DNA of 20,726 nt from Methanobrevibacter ruminantium (GTDB lineage: Archaea > Methanobacteriota > Methanobacteria > Methanobacteriales > Methanobacteriaceae). The position numbers and the translations under genes are program-made. The notes below the pieces were generated by a model. That model was given only the letters and a program-made list of their open reading frames with translations, was not told the origin of the DNA and made no database searches. This document shows positions 7,543-15,477 of this stretch, one piece after another. How positions within the stretch are numbered: position 1 is the stretch's first letter; each line of letters begins with the position of its first letter. The stretch lies in the NCBI RefSeq assembly GCF_016294135.1, contig NZ_JAEDCO010000030.1, positions 1 to 20,726 on the forward strand, read 5' to 3'.

Positions 7543-8658
7543 TTATTTGATTTTCAATAGGACTTTAATGAATTTTAGAATTAGCTTGTATTTCAATCCA
7601 TTCTTCTTGCCATGTTCTATCATTTCAATCTCATTAAGGAATACCTTATTTTCCTCTTTTGAATTTTCCCGGCTTAACCATAGACTAATCCAATTCAATA
7701 GGTAAGGATTCAGGAAGAGATCTTTATTCCTGATGCCATATTCATCAGAAAGCTCTGAAGACAATCTGTAGGCTTTCAGTGAATCGTGCACTAATCTGAA
7801 GTTAATGTTTTTTGTAATGGACTTGTCTTCATCTTCAAGTCTCATGAAATAATTGTAGACAATCTTATTGTTTAAAAACAGAATTCCCTTTTTGCTTTTG
7901 GCATACGATTCCAATAGGAAGTTCAAGTCCTCAGCAGAGATGCATTCTGGAAACTTGATGCCATTTTCCCTTATCAGTTCGGTTCTGTATATCTTAGACC
8001 AGAATGATGGCAAGATCTTTAAAATAGCTATTTCATCATTCTTTTCCGCTTTGAAATCCTTAATGAATATCTCTTCATTGTTTTCCTTCTTAATGGATTT
8101 ACCATAAAAGAATCTGCTCATGATGTTTTTCCAGAGTGAACCTATGAATCCATTTAAGTTAGAACCTTTAACCAAATCATCAAGGTAATCGACATATGGC
8201 TTTTTTAAGTTGTCTACGTATGGAGTGTATGACTTTCGAATGATATTTTTCTCTGGATAATGCCTCAAGTATCTTCCAAAGGCAATGTCGCATTCATATT
8301 CATTGATCTTATTGTATAATGTTTCACATGCATCCAAAGGATAAGTGTCATCTGAATCTATGAACATCAGATAGTCTCCATTCACATGGTCCAATGCTAT
8401 GTTTCGAGGACCAAATGCCCCACCCATGTTTTTCACAAGGTGGATTGACTTAATGGTTTCCTTATTGGTCTCATTGTTGATTCTTTCCTTATAATCTTCA
8501 ATTATCTGCTTTGTATTGTCTGTGGAACAGTCATTAGCTATTATTATTTCCAGGTTTTCAATTCCTATTGTTTGATTGATAACTGAATCTAAAGTAATTG
8601 GAAGATATTTCTCTCCATTGTAAACAGGTATGATTATGCTTATCTTAAATTGGCTGAT
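7543..8658 (-). CDS. Family 2 glycosyltransferase, apparently starting at an ATC codon
   Basis: This is a GT-A glycosyltransferase of family 2, about 371 residues. It transfers a sugar from a nucleotide donor, probably to cell-surface polysaccharide or glycoprotein. From the ATC at 8658 the frame reads SQFKISIIIPVYNGEKYLP, the canonical first beta strand, then IIIANDCSTDNT, NMGGAFGPRN and the metal-binding DSDD at 101-104. Later comes SAEDLNFLLES, with the likely catalytic acidic pair. The usual second motif is NDGSTD; here it is NDCSTD. No ATG, GTG or TTG precedes this first strand: the frame runs back to a TGA at 8689-8691 with none of them. The GTG at 8436 would delete the nucleotide-binding half of the fold. 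A strong AAAGGAGGA lies 7 nt before the ATC. Confidence 0.85.
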   Translation of the reverse strand: MSQFKISIIIPVYNGEKYLPITLDSVINQTIGIENLEIIIANDCSTDNTKQIIEDYKERINNETNKETIKSIHLVKNMGGAFGPRNIALDHVNGDYLMFIDSDDTYPLDACETLYNKINEYECDIAFGRYLRHYPEKNIIRKSYTPYVDNLKKPYVDYLDDLVKGSNLNGFIGSLWKNIMSRFFYGKSIKKENNEEIFIKDFKAEKNDEIAILKILPSFWSKIYRTELIRENGIKFPECISAEDLNFLLESYAKSKKGILFLNNKIVYNYFMRLEDEDKSITKNINFRLVHDSLKAYRLSSELSDEYGIRNKDLFLNPYLLNWISLWLSRENSKEENKVFLNEIEMIEHGKKNGLKYKLILKFIKVLLKIK

Positions 8659-8664
8659 AGAAAT

Positions 8665-8673
8665 TCCTCCTTT
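8665..8673 (-). promoter_or_regulatory. Strong ribosome-binding site that decides the glycosyltransferase start
   Basis: AAAGGAGGA on the minus strand is the best Shine-Dalgarno match near this gene. It leaves exactly 7 nt between GGAGG and the in-frame ATC at 8656-8658. Nothing else downstream within normal spacing could serve as a start in this frame. Confidence 0.75.
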
Positions 8674-8719
8674 ACTTAGATTATTTATTCATAGTTATTT
8701 AATTGGTAAAATTTGTCTT

Positions 8720-9496
8720 TTAATTTTGATTGTTCAATTCCCTAAACATCAAGTCAATCATGTCCTTGACAGTGTATCTTTCAGGATAAATGTGCTTTAC
8801 ATTGTAATCGTCAAGTATTTTTCCAGTTATTGGCCCAATAGCTACTGTAAGTGTGGAACTTGATAACTTTTCAACAAGTTCATCCTTTTGATCATCTTCA
8901 GCCGTCTTGAATAGGTTCACCACAGTAAGTGGACTTGTAAATGTTATTCCATCTATCCTTTCATCTATGATTTCTTGAATTAAATTTTCAATGTCTTTTT
9001 TGTCATCTGGAATGACTGACTTATAGCTTTCTGCCATGATGACTTCAGCCCCCATGTTTTTGAGTTCTTCAGGTAAAATAGTCCTTGCAGAAAATGTACG
9101 AGGGACGCCAACAATTTTATTATTTAAGTCGATTCTTTTAAATTCTTCAATGAGTCCTTCAGCAGTATAATCCTTTGGTATGATATTTATATGGAGTCCT
9201 TTATTCATAGCTACTTCTGCAGTTTTTGTGCCAATAGTAGCAATTTTGCAATCAGGATTTAAAGTTTGAGCAAAGTCCGGATAAAACTTGAATATTGAAT
9301 CGATTGAACTGACTGAAGTGAATATTAACCAGTCCAATTCTTCAAATCTGCCCATCAATTCCTTTAGTGAATCGGTATTTTCCAGTTTCAATTCCAATGT
9401 TGGCACGATAAGCGCTTCTCCTCCATAGTTTTCTATGAATTCCTTTGCAGCTTTAGATCTTTCTTTTGGTCTTGTAATAGCTATTCTCTTTACCAT
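8720..9496 (-). CDS. hemD: Uroporphyrinogen-III synthase
   Basis: HemD closes and isomerises hydroxymethylbilane to uroporphyrinogen III, the branch point for sirohaem, cobalamin, F430 and archaeal haem. The 258-residue protein has the loose HemD signature. RIAITRPKERSKAAKEFIENYGGEALIVPTLEL is the first domain's start, and then come LDWLIFTSVSSIDSIF and IDGITFTSPLTVVNLF, the paired FTS motifs of the two Rossmann-like lobes. VAIGPITGKIL is a late conserved block. Length is normal. The next enzyme (CobA/SUMT) is encoded on the same strand at 12487-13200 but not in the same operon. The glycosyltransferase follows 61 bp downstream. The radical SAM gene on the other strand starts 163 bp away, so the gap holds divergent promoters. 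Confidence 0.92.
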   Translation of the reverse strand: MVKRIAITRPKERSKAAKEFIENYGGEALIVPTLELKLENTDSLKELMGRFEELDWLIFTSVSSIDSIFKFYPDFAQTLNPDCKIATIGTKTAEVAMNKGLHINIIPKDYTAEGLIEEFKRIDLNNKIVGVPRTFSARTILPEELKNMGAEVIMAESYKSVIPDDKKDIENLIQEIIDERIDGITFTSPLTVVNLFKTAEDDQKDELVEKLSSSTLTVAIGPITGKILDDYNVKHIYPERYTVKDMIDLMFRELNNQN

Positions 9497-9659
9497 ATTT
9501 CCACATCTTGAGAGTATAATTAATATTATATTTATTGTTTTATAAATCTTATTTAATACTTATTTAAATTTATATAATACTTATATCTAAAATTATATAT
9601 GTAAAAAAATATGTATAAATTTTATCAATTTATTTAAATTATATTTATCCGTGATATTA
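9497..9659. promoter_or_regulatory. Divergent promoter region between hemD and the radical SAM gene
   Basis: This 163-bp segment is almost entirely A and T and must hold promoters for both genes. TATA-like candidates are TTTATATAAT near 9570 and ATTATATATG near 9592. No distinctive operator is visible. Confidence 0.4.
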
Positions 9660-11168
9660 ATGAAGATTTTATTTTTGAACTTACCCTATGAATTCAATAT
9701 AAGCAGGGCAAGCAGATGGCCTGAAAAGACCAAATCAGGCACTTTGTACTATCCATATTGGTTAGCATACTGTGTTGGAGTGTGTGAAAGGGAAGGATTT
9801 GAATGCAAGCTTGTTGATTGCATTACAAAGGCATACTCAATTGAGGATACCGTCAATGAAGTGAAGGGGTATGAACCTGATTATATCATGGCTGAGATTA
9901 CAACCCCTACCTGCGCTTATGATTATAAGGTTATCAATTCAATTAAGGAAGCTTATCCTAAAGCTAAAATAATGATTGGAGGAACTCATGCAACCATTTT
10001 GCCTGATGCAGTTCTTAATGAATGCTTAGGCATTGACTATATCCTTCGTCAGGAATATGACTATACAGTTGGTGAACTTATAATTTCTGATGATGTGTCA
10101 AATGTCAAGGGAGTTTCATATAGGGTGAACTGCGATGGTGATGATATTGCTGCTTTAGATGATGTTAATCTATTAGCTGATTCCATTGATTTTGCTGTCA
10201 AGCATACTGAAGATAGAGAGCCATTAGATGATTTGGATAGCCTTCCTTATGTTTCCAAGGTTTATGAGAAATACTTGAACTTTGATGATTACGCTTATGC
10301 ATTTGCCCAAAAGCCAATGATTCAAATCGTTTCATCAAGAGGATGTCCAAACCAGTGCAATTTCTGCAGCTATCCATCTACAATGGGTGGAAGAATTTAC
10401 AGGACAAGATCTGTCAGTGACCTTGCAGATGAGTTTGAATATATTCTAAATGAGCTTCCGGAGATTAAGGAGATCTTCATTGAGGATGATACATTCACTG
10501 TAAACCAGCCAAGAGTCATTGAGTTCTGTGATGAAATCAAAAGAAGAGGTTTGGAGCCTGTTTGGTCCTGCAATACAAGAGTGGATTTGACTTTCGAAAC
10601 CATGAAAAAGATGAAGGATGCAGGTTGCAGATTGCTTGTTTGCGGTTATGAATCTGGAAATCAGGAAGTCTTGAATGAAATCAAGAAGGGAATAACTCTT
10701 GAGCAATCCAAGGCATTTGCGGAAAATGCAAGGAAATTGGACATTAAGGTGTTCGGATGCTTTATGATTGGCCTTACCGGTGACAGTCTTGAAACAATCG
10801 ATGAAACCTATAAGTTTGCTCAATCAGTTTATCCTGACATGTGTTTCTTCCAGCAAGCGGTGCCTTTCCCAGGAACCGGATTCTATGATTGGGCTAAAGA
10901 GAATGGTTATCTTATTACAGAAGATTATTCCAAATGGTTAAATGATGACGGTTACTTGAATTGCCTTGTAGATTATCCTTATGCTGATCATAGGGAGATA
11001 GAGAAATTAAGGGACAATTTGATGAGCAAATATTATTTCTCATTTGCATATATTGTGAAGACTTTCTTGGCAAATCTTGATTGGGCAGAGTTTAGACGTG
11101 TAATGCGTGGAGGAACCCAATACATTGTATTTAGAGTAAAAAAAGCTTTGAAAAGGCAGATAATTTAG
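9660..11168 (+). CDS. B12-binding-domain radical SAM protein of unknown substrate
   Basis: This 502-residue enzyme combines an N-terminal cobalamin-binding-type domain (about 1-140, with KIMIGGTHATILPDA) and a radical SAM domain. The [4Fe-4S] motif is RGCPNQCNFCSYP (Cys229, Cys233, Cys236). It is followed by IFIEDDTFTVN, the VWSCNTRVDL strand, LLVCGYESGNQEVLN and the FGCFMIGLTGDS loop. Classical BchE/HpnJ-like proteins share this order, and the N-terminal FNISRASRWP...YYPYWLAY resembles the HpnJ group. Such enzymes methylate, rearrange or fuse unactivated carbon in lipids and pigments. The C-terminus (460-502) is basic and hydrophobic. I chose the ATG at 9660 over the GTG at 9651, since GTGAT precedes it. 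It is monocistronic and its substrate is unknown. Confidence 0.85.
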   Translation: MKILFLNLPYEFNISRASRWPEKTKSGTLYYPYWLAYCVGVCEREGFECKLVDCITKAYSIEDTVNEVKGYEPDYIMAEITTPTCAYDYKVINSIKEAYPKAKIMIGGTHATILPDAVLNECLGIDYILRQEYDYTVGELIISDDVSNVKGVSYRVNCDGDDIAALDDVNLLADSIDFAVKHTEDREPLDDLDSLPYVSKVYEKYLNFDDYAYAFAQKPMIQIVSSRGCPNQCNFCSYPSTMGGRIYRTRSVSDLADEFEYILNELPEIKEIFIEDDTFTVNQPRVIEFCDEIKRRGLEPVWSCNTRVDLTFETMKKMKDAGCRLLVCGYESGNQEVLNEIKKGITLEQSKAFAENARKLDIKVFGCFMIGLTGDSLETIDETYKFAQSVYPDMCFFQQAVPFPGTGFYDWAKENGYLITEDYSKWLNDDGYLNCLVDYPYADHREIEKLRDNLMSKYYFSFAYIVKTFLANLDWAEFRRVMRGGTQYIVFRVKKALKRQII

Positions 11169-11310
11169 ATTGATTTCCAAACTTTTCTAAAAAGAGTTTA
11201 TTAAAATTTCTTCTTTTTTAGCACTATTTTTTAATTTTTTAAAAGGAGTATTTTTTTGTGCTGATTTTTATGATTGTTTAAATCCTATTTTTAAAAAAAG
11301 AAAAGTATTA

Positions 11311-11374
11311 GTTTAAGAGTAAAAACTCTAAACTAACTTAAAATTTTTGCTCAAATTTTGACCGAAGGTCAAAA
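11311..11374. terminator. Two hairpins between the convergent radical SAM and DUF4013 genes
   Basis: A perfect 8-bp inverted repeat TTTTGACC/GGTCAAAA with a 3-nt loop lies at 11356-11363/11367-11374, only 12 bp from the DUF4013 stop codon. A second imperfect hairpin (GTTTAAGAGT/ACTCTAAAC, one bulge) lies at 11311-11333. Their position at the 3' ends of convergent genes suggests termination or 3'-end protection. Palindromic operator use cannot be excluded. Confidence 0.5.
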
Positions 11375-11385
11375 CTTGATTGGAT

Positions 11386-12111
11386 TTATTCTGCATCGGA
11401 ATATAATAAACCGTATGCTCTGCTTTGTAGGAATGTAGTATATATAGTAACGATACCAGATAAAATTGCCCCGATAATTTCAGAGAAATTTCCAATTCCA
11501 GTAGCTATAGCAGATAAAACGTAAGAAATGATTCCTATAATAATGATTATTGCAAGGACTTTTACAATTCCGATTTCTTTGAGGTCATTGATTACTTCGC
11601 CAATGTTCAAAGCTTCTCCTAAACTTTCGGTTTTTGCAAATCTACATTGGGCAATTACTAAAAGTATAGCAAATACAATCAATAATATGAATCCTAAAAT
11701 TAAACCTAATAAAGCTAAAGTTTCATTGATGGCAGATAGGATAACCATTACTATAATTGGAATTATCATGTAAATAACTGATAAAATAAATAATTTAATA
11801 CCATTGATAATTTGTCTTACGGGATCAATTTCAGGAGCGTTATCTTCTCTGTTGATAGCTATTTTAATAACATCTAACATATATCCTGCAATAAGTGCGA
11901 ATATTGCTATTGCAATGATGATTCCAACAATTCCTAAAATCCCTAATCCTCCGGATAATAATCCAGTAGCTTCACCAGCGCCAATTAATCCAACACCAGT
12001 AATGATTAATTCTAAAAATGCAACAATACCAAGCACCACATAGATTACAAGTGCTTTCACGTTATTAATAGGATACATTGCAGCATCACTAATAATTTCA
12101 CCGATTTCCAT
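11386..12111 (-). CDS. DUF4013-type multi-pass membrane protein
   Basis: This 241-residue integral membrane protein is rich in Ile, Leu, Val, Gly and Ala. The N-terminus MEIGEIISDAAMYPINNVKAL, a short amphipathic region before the first membrane span, is typical of archaeal DUF4013 proteins. About five or six hydrophobic segments follow, at roughly 20-45, 55-85, 110-135, 137-160, 185-210 and 215-233. A short charged loop INREDNAPEIDP separates the second and third. No enzymatic motif is visible and the function is unknown. The frame is open 11 codons further upstream, but GAGGTG lies 7 nt before the ATG at 12111, which fits the conserved N-terminus. A TATA-like TTTATATATT near 12190 could be its promoter. 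Confidence 0.75.
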   Translation of the reverse strand: MEIGEIISDAAMYPINNVKALVIYVVLGIVAFLELIITGVGLIGAGEATGLLSGGLGILGIVGIIIAIAIFALIAGYMLDVIKIAINREDNAPEIDPVRQIINGIKLFILSVIYMIIPIIVMVILSAINETLALLGLILGFILLIVFAILLVIAQCRFAKTESLGEALNIGEVINDLKEIGIVKVLAIIIIIGIISYVLSAIATGIGNFSEIIGAILSGIVTIYTTFLQSRAYGLLYSDAE

Positions 12112-12486
12112 AATTAAACACCTCTTTTTTAGTAATTCACTCATACACTATATAAAGTATATTTGAGTTGACATTAAGTTTATCTTTAATAATATATAAA
12201 TTTGATGTCTTTTTTAGCTTATTTTTCTTTATTTTTGATTTTAAAAATTAATTTAATCTAATTTTTCATATTCTCTCAATAAGTTTAAGTTTAATAAATT
12301 TTAAAAATAGATTTTAATTATTTTAGTTTTTTAATTAAAATAACTCATTTTTCAAAGTAATACTCATTTGGATTTATGATAATATTTTTATGAAAAATTT
12401 TCGTTAAAGTTTGAAAAAAGCTTTTGAAAGCTGAAAAAAAATAGATTTTAAGTTTTTGAATAATAAAAATAAGATAAATTAAAGGA
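12112..12486. other. Gene-free gap between cobA and the DUF4013 gene
   Basis: This 375-bp AT-rich stretch holds the DUF4013 promoter on the right-to-left strand. Near 12419-12432 lies a small hairpin that, on the minus strand, reads AGCTTTCAAAAGCT followed by six T. That fits a terminator for cobA. I see no further gene in it. Confidence 0.5.
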
Positions 12487-13200
12487 TTATTCAATTCCCT
12501 TAATCTCTTTAAATACGTTAATCACATCACCAATCACAAGTATTGCGGGTGTGTTGATTTCCTTGTCAGCTATTGTTTCAAGGGTTCCAAATACGACCCT
12601 TTCATTTGGTAGTGTTCCGCTTTCAATAGCGCATGCAGGAGTTTTAGGGTCTCTGTACTTCATGATCTCTTCAGTGTTTTCCCTAATGTTTCCGATTCCC
12701 ATAAGTATGATCAATGTGTCTGCAGTGTAATCCCATTTCACCTGCTTGTCCTTTTTGGTTGGGTCCTCATGACCTGTAACAACTGTAAATGAGGTTGCAA
12801 CTGCCCTATGGGTTATTGGGAATGCCATGCTTGTAGGCGCACCGATAGCTGAGGTAACTCCAGGAATAACTTCAAAGTCTATGTTTTCCTTTGCAAGAGC
12901 CAATAGCTCTTCGCCCCCTCTTCCAAATACAAATGGGTCTCCACCTTTCAATCTGATTACATTTTCATGCTCTTTTGCTTCCTCAATGATCAATTGATTG
13001 ATTTCATCCTGGCTCTTATAATGCTCTCCAGCTTTCTTACCTACATAAATGCGTTTAGCATCTTTTGGAGCATGCTTTAGAATCTCTTCATTAGCAAGAT
13101 AATCATATAAAACCACATCTGCTTTGTTTAATGCTTTCACAGCTTTTAAAGTTATTAAATCAGGGTCTCCTGGACCTGCACCTATTAAATATACTGGCAT
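12487..13200 (-). CDS. cobA: Uroporphyrinogen-III C-methyltransferase (SUMT)
   Basis: SUMT transfers two methyl groups from SAM to uroporphyrinogen III, giving precorrin-2. This commits it to sirohaem, cobalamin and F430, and all methanogens need F430 for methyl-CoM reductase. The 237-residue protein shows the full family pattern: MPVYLIGAGPGDPDLITLKA at the N-terminus, DVVLYDYLA, RLKGGDPFVFGRGGEE (the SAM-binding region), VIPGVTSAIGAPTSMAFPITHR and TLIILMGIGNI. It has no fused HemD or CysG domain. AAGGAAG precedes the ATG at 13200. It is 91 bp downstream of purQ, on the same strand as the pur genes, and may be transcribed with them. Confidence 0.95.
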   Translation of the reverse strand: MPVYLIGAGPGDPDLITLKAVKALNKADVVLYDYLANEEILKHAPKDAKRIYVGKKAGEHYKSQDEINQLIIEEAKEHENVIRLKGGDPFVFGRGGEELLALAKENIDFEVIPGVTSAIGAPTSMAFPITHRAVATSFTVVTGHEDPTKKDKQVKWDYTADTLIILMGIGNIRENTEEIMKYRDPKTPACAIESGTLPNERVVFGTLETIADKEINTPAILVIGDVINVFKEIKGIE

Positions 13201-13291
13201 GTTATCTTCCTTAATTTATATTTTAAAAATGAGTTTGTAAAATTTTATTTCATGAATTTATGGATTAAAAAAATTCAGTATTTTAGATAGC

Positions 13292-13945
13292 TTAAATGCT
13301 ATCTAACATACCTTTAAAGAATTCAAGACCATTGTCTGAACCCAATAGTTTTGTAGTAGCCCTTTCTGGGTGTGGCATCATTGCAAGAACAAGTCCTGAT
13401 TCATCACAAACACCAGTGATTGCTTCCATAGACCCGTTAGGGTTTTCCTCTGCAAACTGAAGAACGATTTGGTCTTGATCTTTCATAAGATCAATGTCTT
13501 GAGTGTAGAATCTTCCTTCAGCGTGAGCTATTGGTATGTCAATTACTTGGCCTTTTTCAAAGTTTTTAGTGAATGGGGTCTTGTTGTTTGCAACTTTCAA
13601 TTTAGACCATTCACAATTAAATTTAGGTACTTCGTTGGTAATGAACAATCCTGGAATAAGTCCAATCTCTCCAAGAATCTGTGCTCCATTACATATTCCA
13701 AGAACTGGCTTTTCCTCTTTTACAAGCGCCTTTACACCTTCAACAACAGGGGTGTTGGAAGCTATTGCTCCTGCACGCAAGTAATCTCCATAGGAAAATC
13801 CGCCAGGTATAACAATTCCATCGTAATCAGTTAAATCTTCATTATTCCACCATATATATTCTGCTTCTCCACCTGCGAGTTCAATAGCCTTATAAACGTC
13901 ACGGTCGCAGTTAGTTCCAGGGAATCTTATAATTCCAATTGCCAT
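13292..13945 (-). CDS. purQ: FGAM synthase glutamine amidotransferase subunit PurQ
   Basis: PurQ hydrolyses glutamine and feeds ammonia to PurL in conversion of FGAR to FGAM, step 4 of purine synthesis. The 217-residue class I glutaminase has its nucleophile Cys85 in VLGICNGAQIL. The His192 and Glu194 of the triad are in MMPHPERAT, and the oxyanion strand is in VIPGGFSYGDYLRAGA. The N-terminus IGIIRFPGTNCDRD is diagnostic of PurQ. It is the small stand-alone form found in archaea and Gram-positive bacteria, working with separate PurS and PurL. PurS lies 52 bp upstream on the same strand. GTGAT precedes the ATG. PurL is not in this window. Confidence 0.97.
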   Translation of the reverse strand: MAIGIIRFPGTNCDRDVYKAIELAGGEAEYIWWNNEDLTDYDGIVIPGGFSYGDYLRAGAIASNTPVVEGVKALVKEEKPVLGICNGAQILGEIGLIPGLFITNEVPKFNCEWSKLKVANNKTPFTKNFEKGQVIDIPIAHAEGRFYTQDIDLMKDQDQIVLQFAEENPNGSMEAITGVCDESGLVLAMMPHPERATTKLLGSDNGLEFFKGMLDSI

Positions 13946-13997
13946 TTTATCACTTTATAATCTTTATTTATTTTAGAATTGCATTTGAGTTTTTTAT

Positions 13998-14273
13998 CTA
14001 TTCGCATCCGCATCCGCAACTTAAGTCCATCTTAATGATATTGATTGTGTAATTGTGGATAATTGGATTGCATAATAGTTTTTGACACATGTCATCCACT
14101 TTTTCTCTTGCATCGTCTTCTGAATCTGCTTCCAATACAAAAGTAATTATCTCTTTTGTTTTGGTTCCTTTAACTTCATATCCTAAAAGAGCAAGGGATC
14201 TTTGAATAGTGGTTGCTTCTGGATTTAACATTCCCGGTTTTAAGGAAACTTTAACTTCAATGTCATACATCAT
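13998..14273 (-). CDS. purS: FGAM synthase subunit PurS with a cysteine-rich tail
   Basis: PurS is the small structural subunit that bridges PurQ and PurL in the multi-subunit FGAM synthase. The 91-residue sequence fits PurS: an N-terminal strand IEVKVSLKPGMLNPEATTI, then LALLGYEV, the charged helix SEDDAREKVDDMCQKLLCNP and the last strand IIHNYTINII. The final residues are unusual: KMDLSCGCGCE adds a Cys-Gly-Cys-Gly-Cys tail beyond the usual end of the domain, encoded by a small GGATGC repeat. This could bind a metal or be a slippage extension. GGTGATT lies upstream of the ATG at 14273. The gene sits between purC (108 bp upstream) and purQ. Confidence 0.95.
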   Translation of the reverse strand: MMYDIEVKVSLKPGMLNPEATTIQRSLALLGYEVKGTKTKEIITFVLEADSEDDAREKVDDMCQKLLCNPIIHNYTINIIKMDLSCGCGCE

Positions 14274-14381
14274 TTTTAATCACCTAAATTTAATTTTATA
14301 GCTTTAGTTAGTTTTTTAGTAGTTTAATTCTAAGCTTTTGGCTTATGAATTTTTTTAATAATAATTATGATTTCAGATTAT

Positions 14382-15128
14382 TTAAATTCCCCATTTTTCT
14401 TTGTCTTCTTCAGTTAAGAGTCTGTTGAAGACTTCTTCATATGCATCGATGACCTCATCATCCTTTCCTTGTCTGAAGAGTTCCTTATCAAGCATATCAA
14501 GGGTTTCTGCATCCCATAATCTGCAGCTGTCAGGACTTATCTCATCACCTAAGATGATGTTTCCATCCTTGTCCTTACCGAATTCGATTTTAAAGTCAAC
14601 AAGAATGATTCCAATGTCCTTAAACATTTTGCTCATTACATCATTTACCTTAAGAGCAAGCTCTCTTAATGTGTCTAAGTCTTCTTTTGTAGCTATTCCA
14701 AGAGCAATAGCTATTGCATCATTCAACATTGGATCATGGAACTCGTCATCCTTGAAGTCCATTTGTATAAGAGGTGGGTTAAATGGAGCCTTATCTTCAA
14801 ATGGGAATTTCCTGATAATGCTTCCAGTAGCTATGTTTCTTACAATAACTTCTATCGGAATCATATCAAGCTTTTTAGCTTTCATTACACAAGGTTCGCA
14901 TAATTCAATCAATTGTGTTTCAACTCCAGCATCTTCAAGAGTTTCAAAGATCTTTGCACAAATAATTGAGTTAATGTAACCTTTTTGGCCCATGCTTTCT
15001 TTTCTAGCACCATCTCCTGCGGTCATGTCATCTCTAAAGTCAATTATGACCTCATCAGGATTTTCACCTTGGAAAACGCTTTTTGCTTTTCCTTCATAAA
15101 GTAAGTTTTTAGAATCCATTTCAATCAT
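14382..15128 (-). CDS. purC: SAICAR synthetase PurC
   Basis: PurC joins aspartate to CAIR using ATP, giving SAICAR in de novo purine synthesis. The 248-residue protein has all the family blocks: LLYEGKAKSVF, the phosphate-binding region FRDDMTAGDGARKE, VIVRNIATGSIIRKFPFE, IILVDFKIEFG and DEISPDSCRLWD. Length is standard. Translation could start at ATG 15128 or at the second ATG at 15119 (MDSKNLLYEGK); the upstream signal is weak in both cases, and the family often begins close to the second. It heads a right-to-left run purC-purS-purQ with gaps of 108 and 52 bp, followed by cobA. Its promoter lies in the 15129-15250 region beside a perfect inverted repeat. Confidence 0.96.
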   Translation of the reverse strand: MIEMDSKNLLYEGKAKSVFQGENPDEVIIDFRDDMTAGDGARKESMGQKGYINSIICAKIFETLEDAGVETQLIELCEPCVMKAKKLDMIPIEVIVRNIATGSIIRKFPFEDKAPFNPPLIQMDFKDDEFHDPMLNDAIAIALGIATKEDLDTLRELALKVNDVMSKMFKDIGIILVDFKIEFGKDKDGNIILGDEISPDSCRLWDAETLDMLDKELFRQGKDDEVIDAYEEVFNRLLTEEDKEKWGI

Positions 15129-15210
15129 CGTTTTAAAAATTATTTTTTAAAATAATTCACTAATCAGTTTAATAATTATTTAAAAAATTACATAATTATA
15201 ATATATAATT

Positions 15211-15238
15211 TTATATTTATTATCATTAATAAATATAA
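15211..15238. promoter_or_regulatory. Perfect 12-bp inverted repeat upstream of purC
   Basis: TTATATTTATTA (15211-15222) is followed by a 4-nt spacer and its exact complement (15227-15238). It lies 83-110 bp upstream of purC and 240 bp before the divergent helix-turn-helix gene. It could be an operator for purine control, but this is inference, and AT-rich palindromes arise easily in such a genome. No gene is visible in the 15129-15477 gap. Confidence 0.4.
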
Positions 15239-15418
15239 TTTAAATTTTATCCTTTTTTTTCAATCTTTTTATTATTTCTCATATCAAAATCAATCTAATA
15301 AAATTTATCTTATCTTGAAAATTGAATTAAGTTTTCTTGGTTAAATCCTTTGTTTTTTAACTTTCTCAATATCAATAAAAGAAAAGAATATATACCTATA
15401 AAAAGAATATAATATTTA

Positions 15419-15438
15419 AGAAAAATGGGGATTTTTCT
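15419..15438. promoter_or_regulatory. 8-bp inverted repeat with GGGG centre in the leader of the HTH-repeat gene
   Basis: AGAAAAAT/ATTTTTCT surrounds a GGGG centre, 40 bp before the start codon. TATA-like sequence (AATATATACC) lies near 15387-15396, so the palindrome falls about where transcription would start. It could be an operator for autoregulation by the adjacent DNA-binding protein. Confidence 0.4.
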
Positions 15439-15477
15439 AAAATAATATGTAATTTAAAAATATTGAGGATTGTTTTT

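Noticed and set aside
7543..8436. A 297-residue glycosyltransferase starting at GTG 8436
   Set aside because: It would lack the first strand and the NDxSTD motif of the GT-A fold, both of which are encoded in the same open frame just upstream; there is no ribosome-binding site at this GTG.
14401..14979. 192-residue open frame antisense to purC
   Set aside because: It is a shadow of the well-supported purC coding frame, with a composition dominated by Ser, Ile and Leu.
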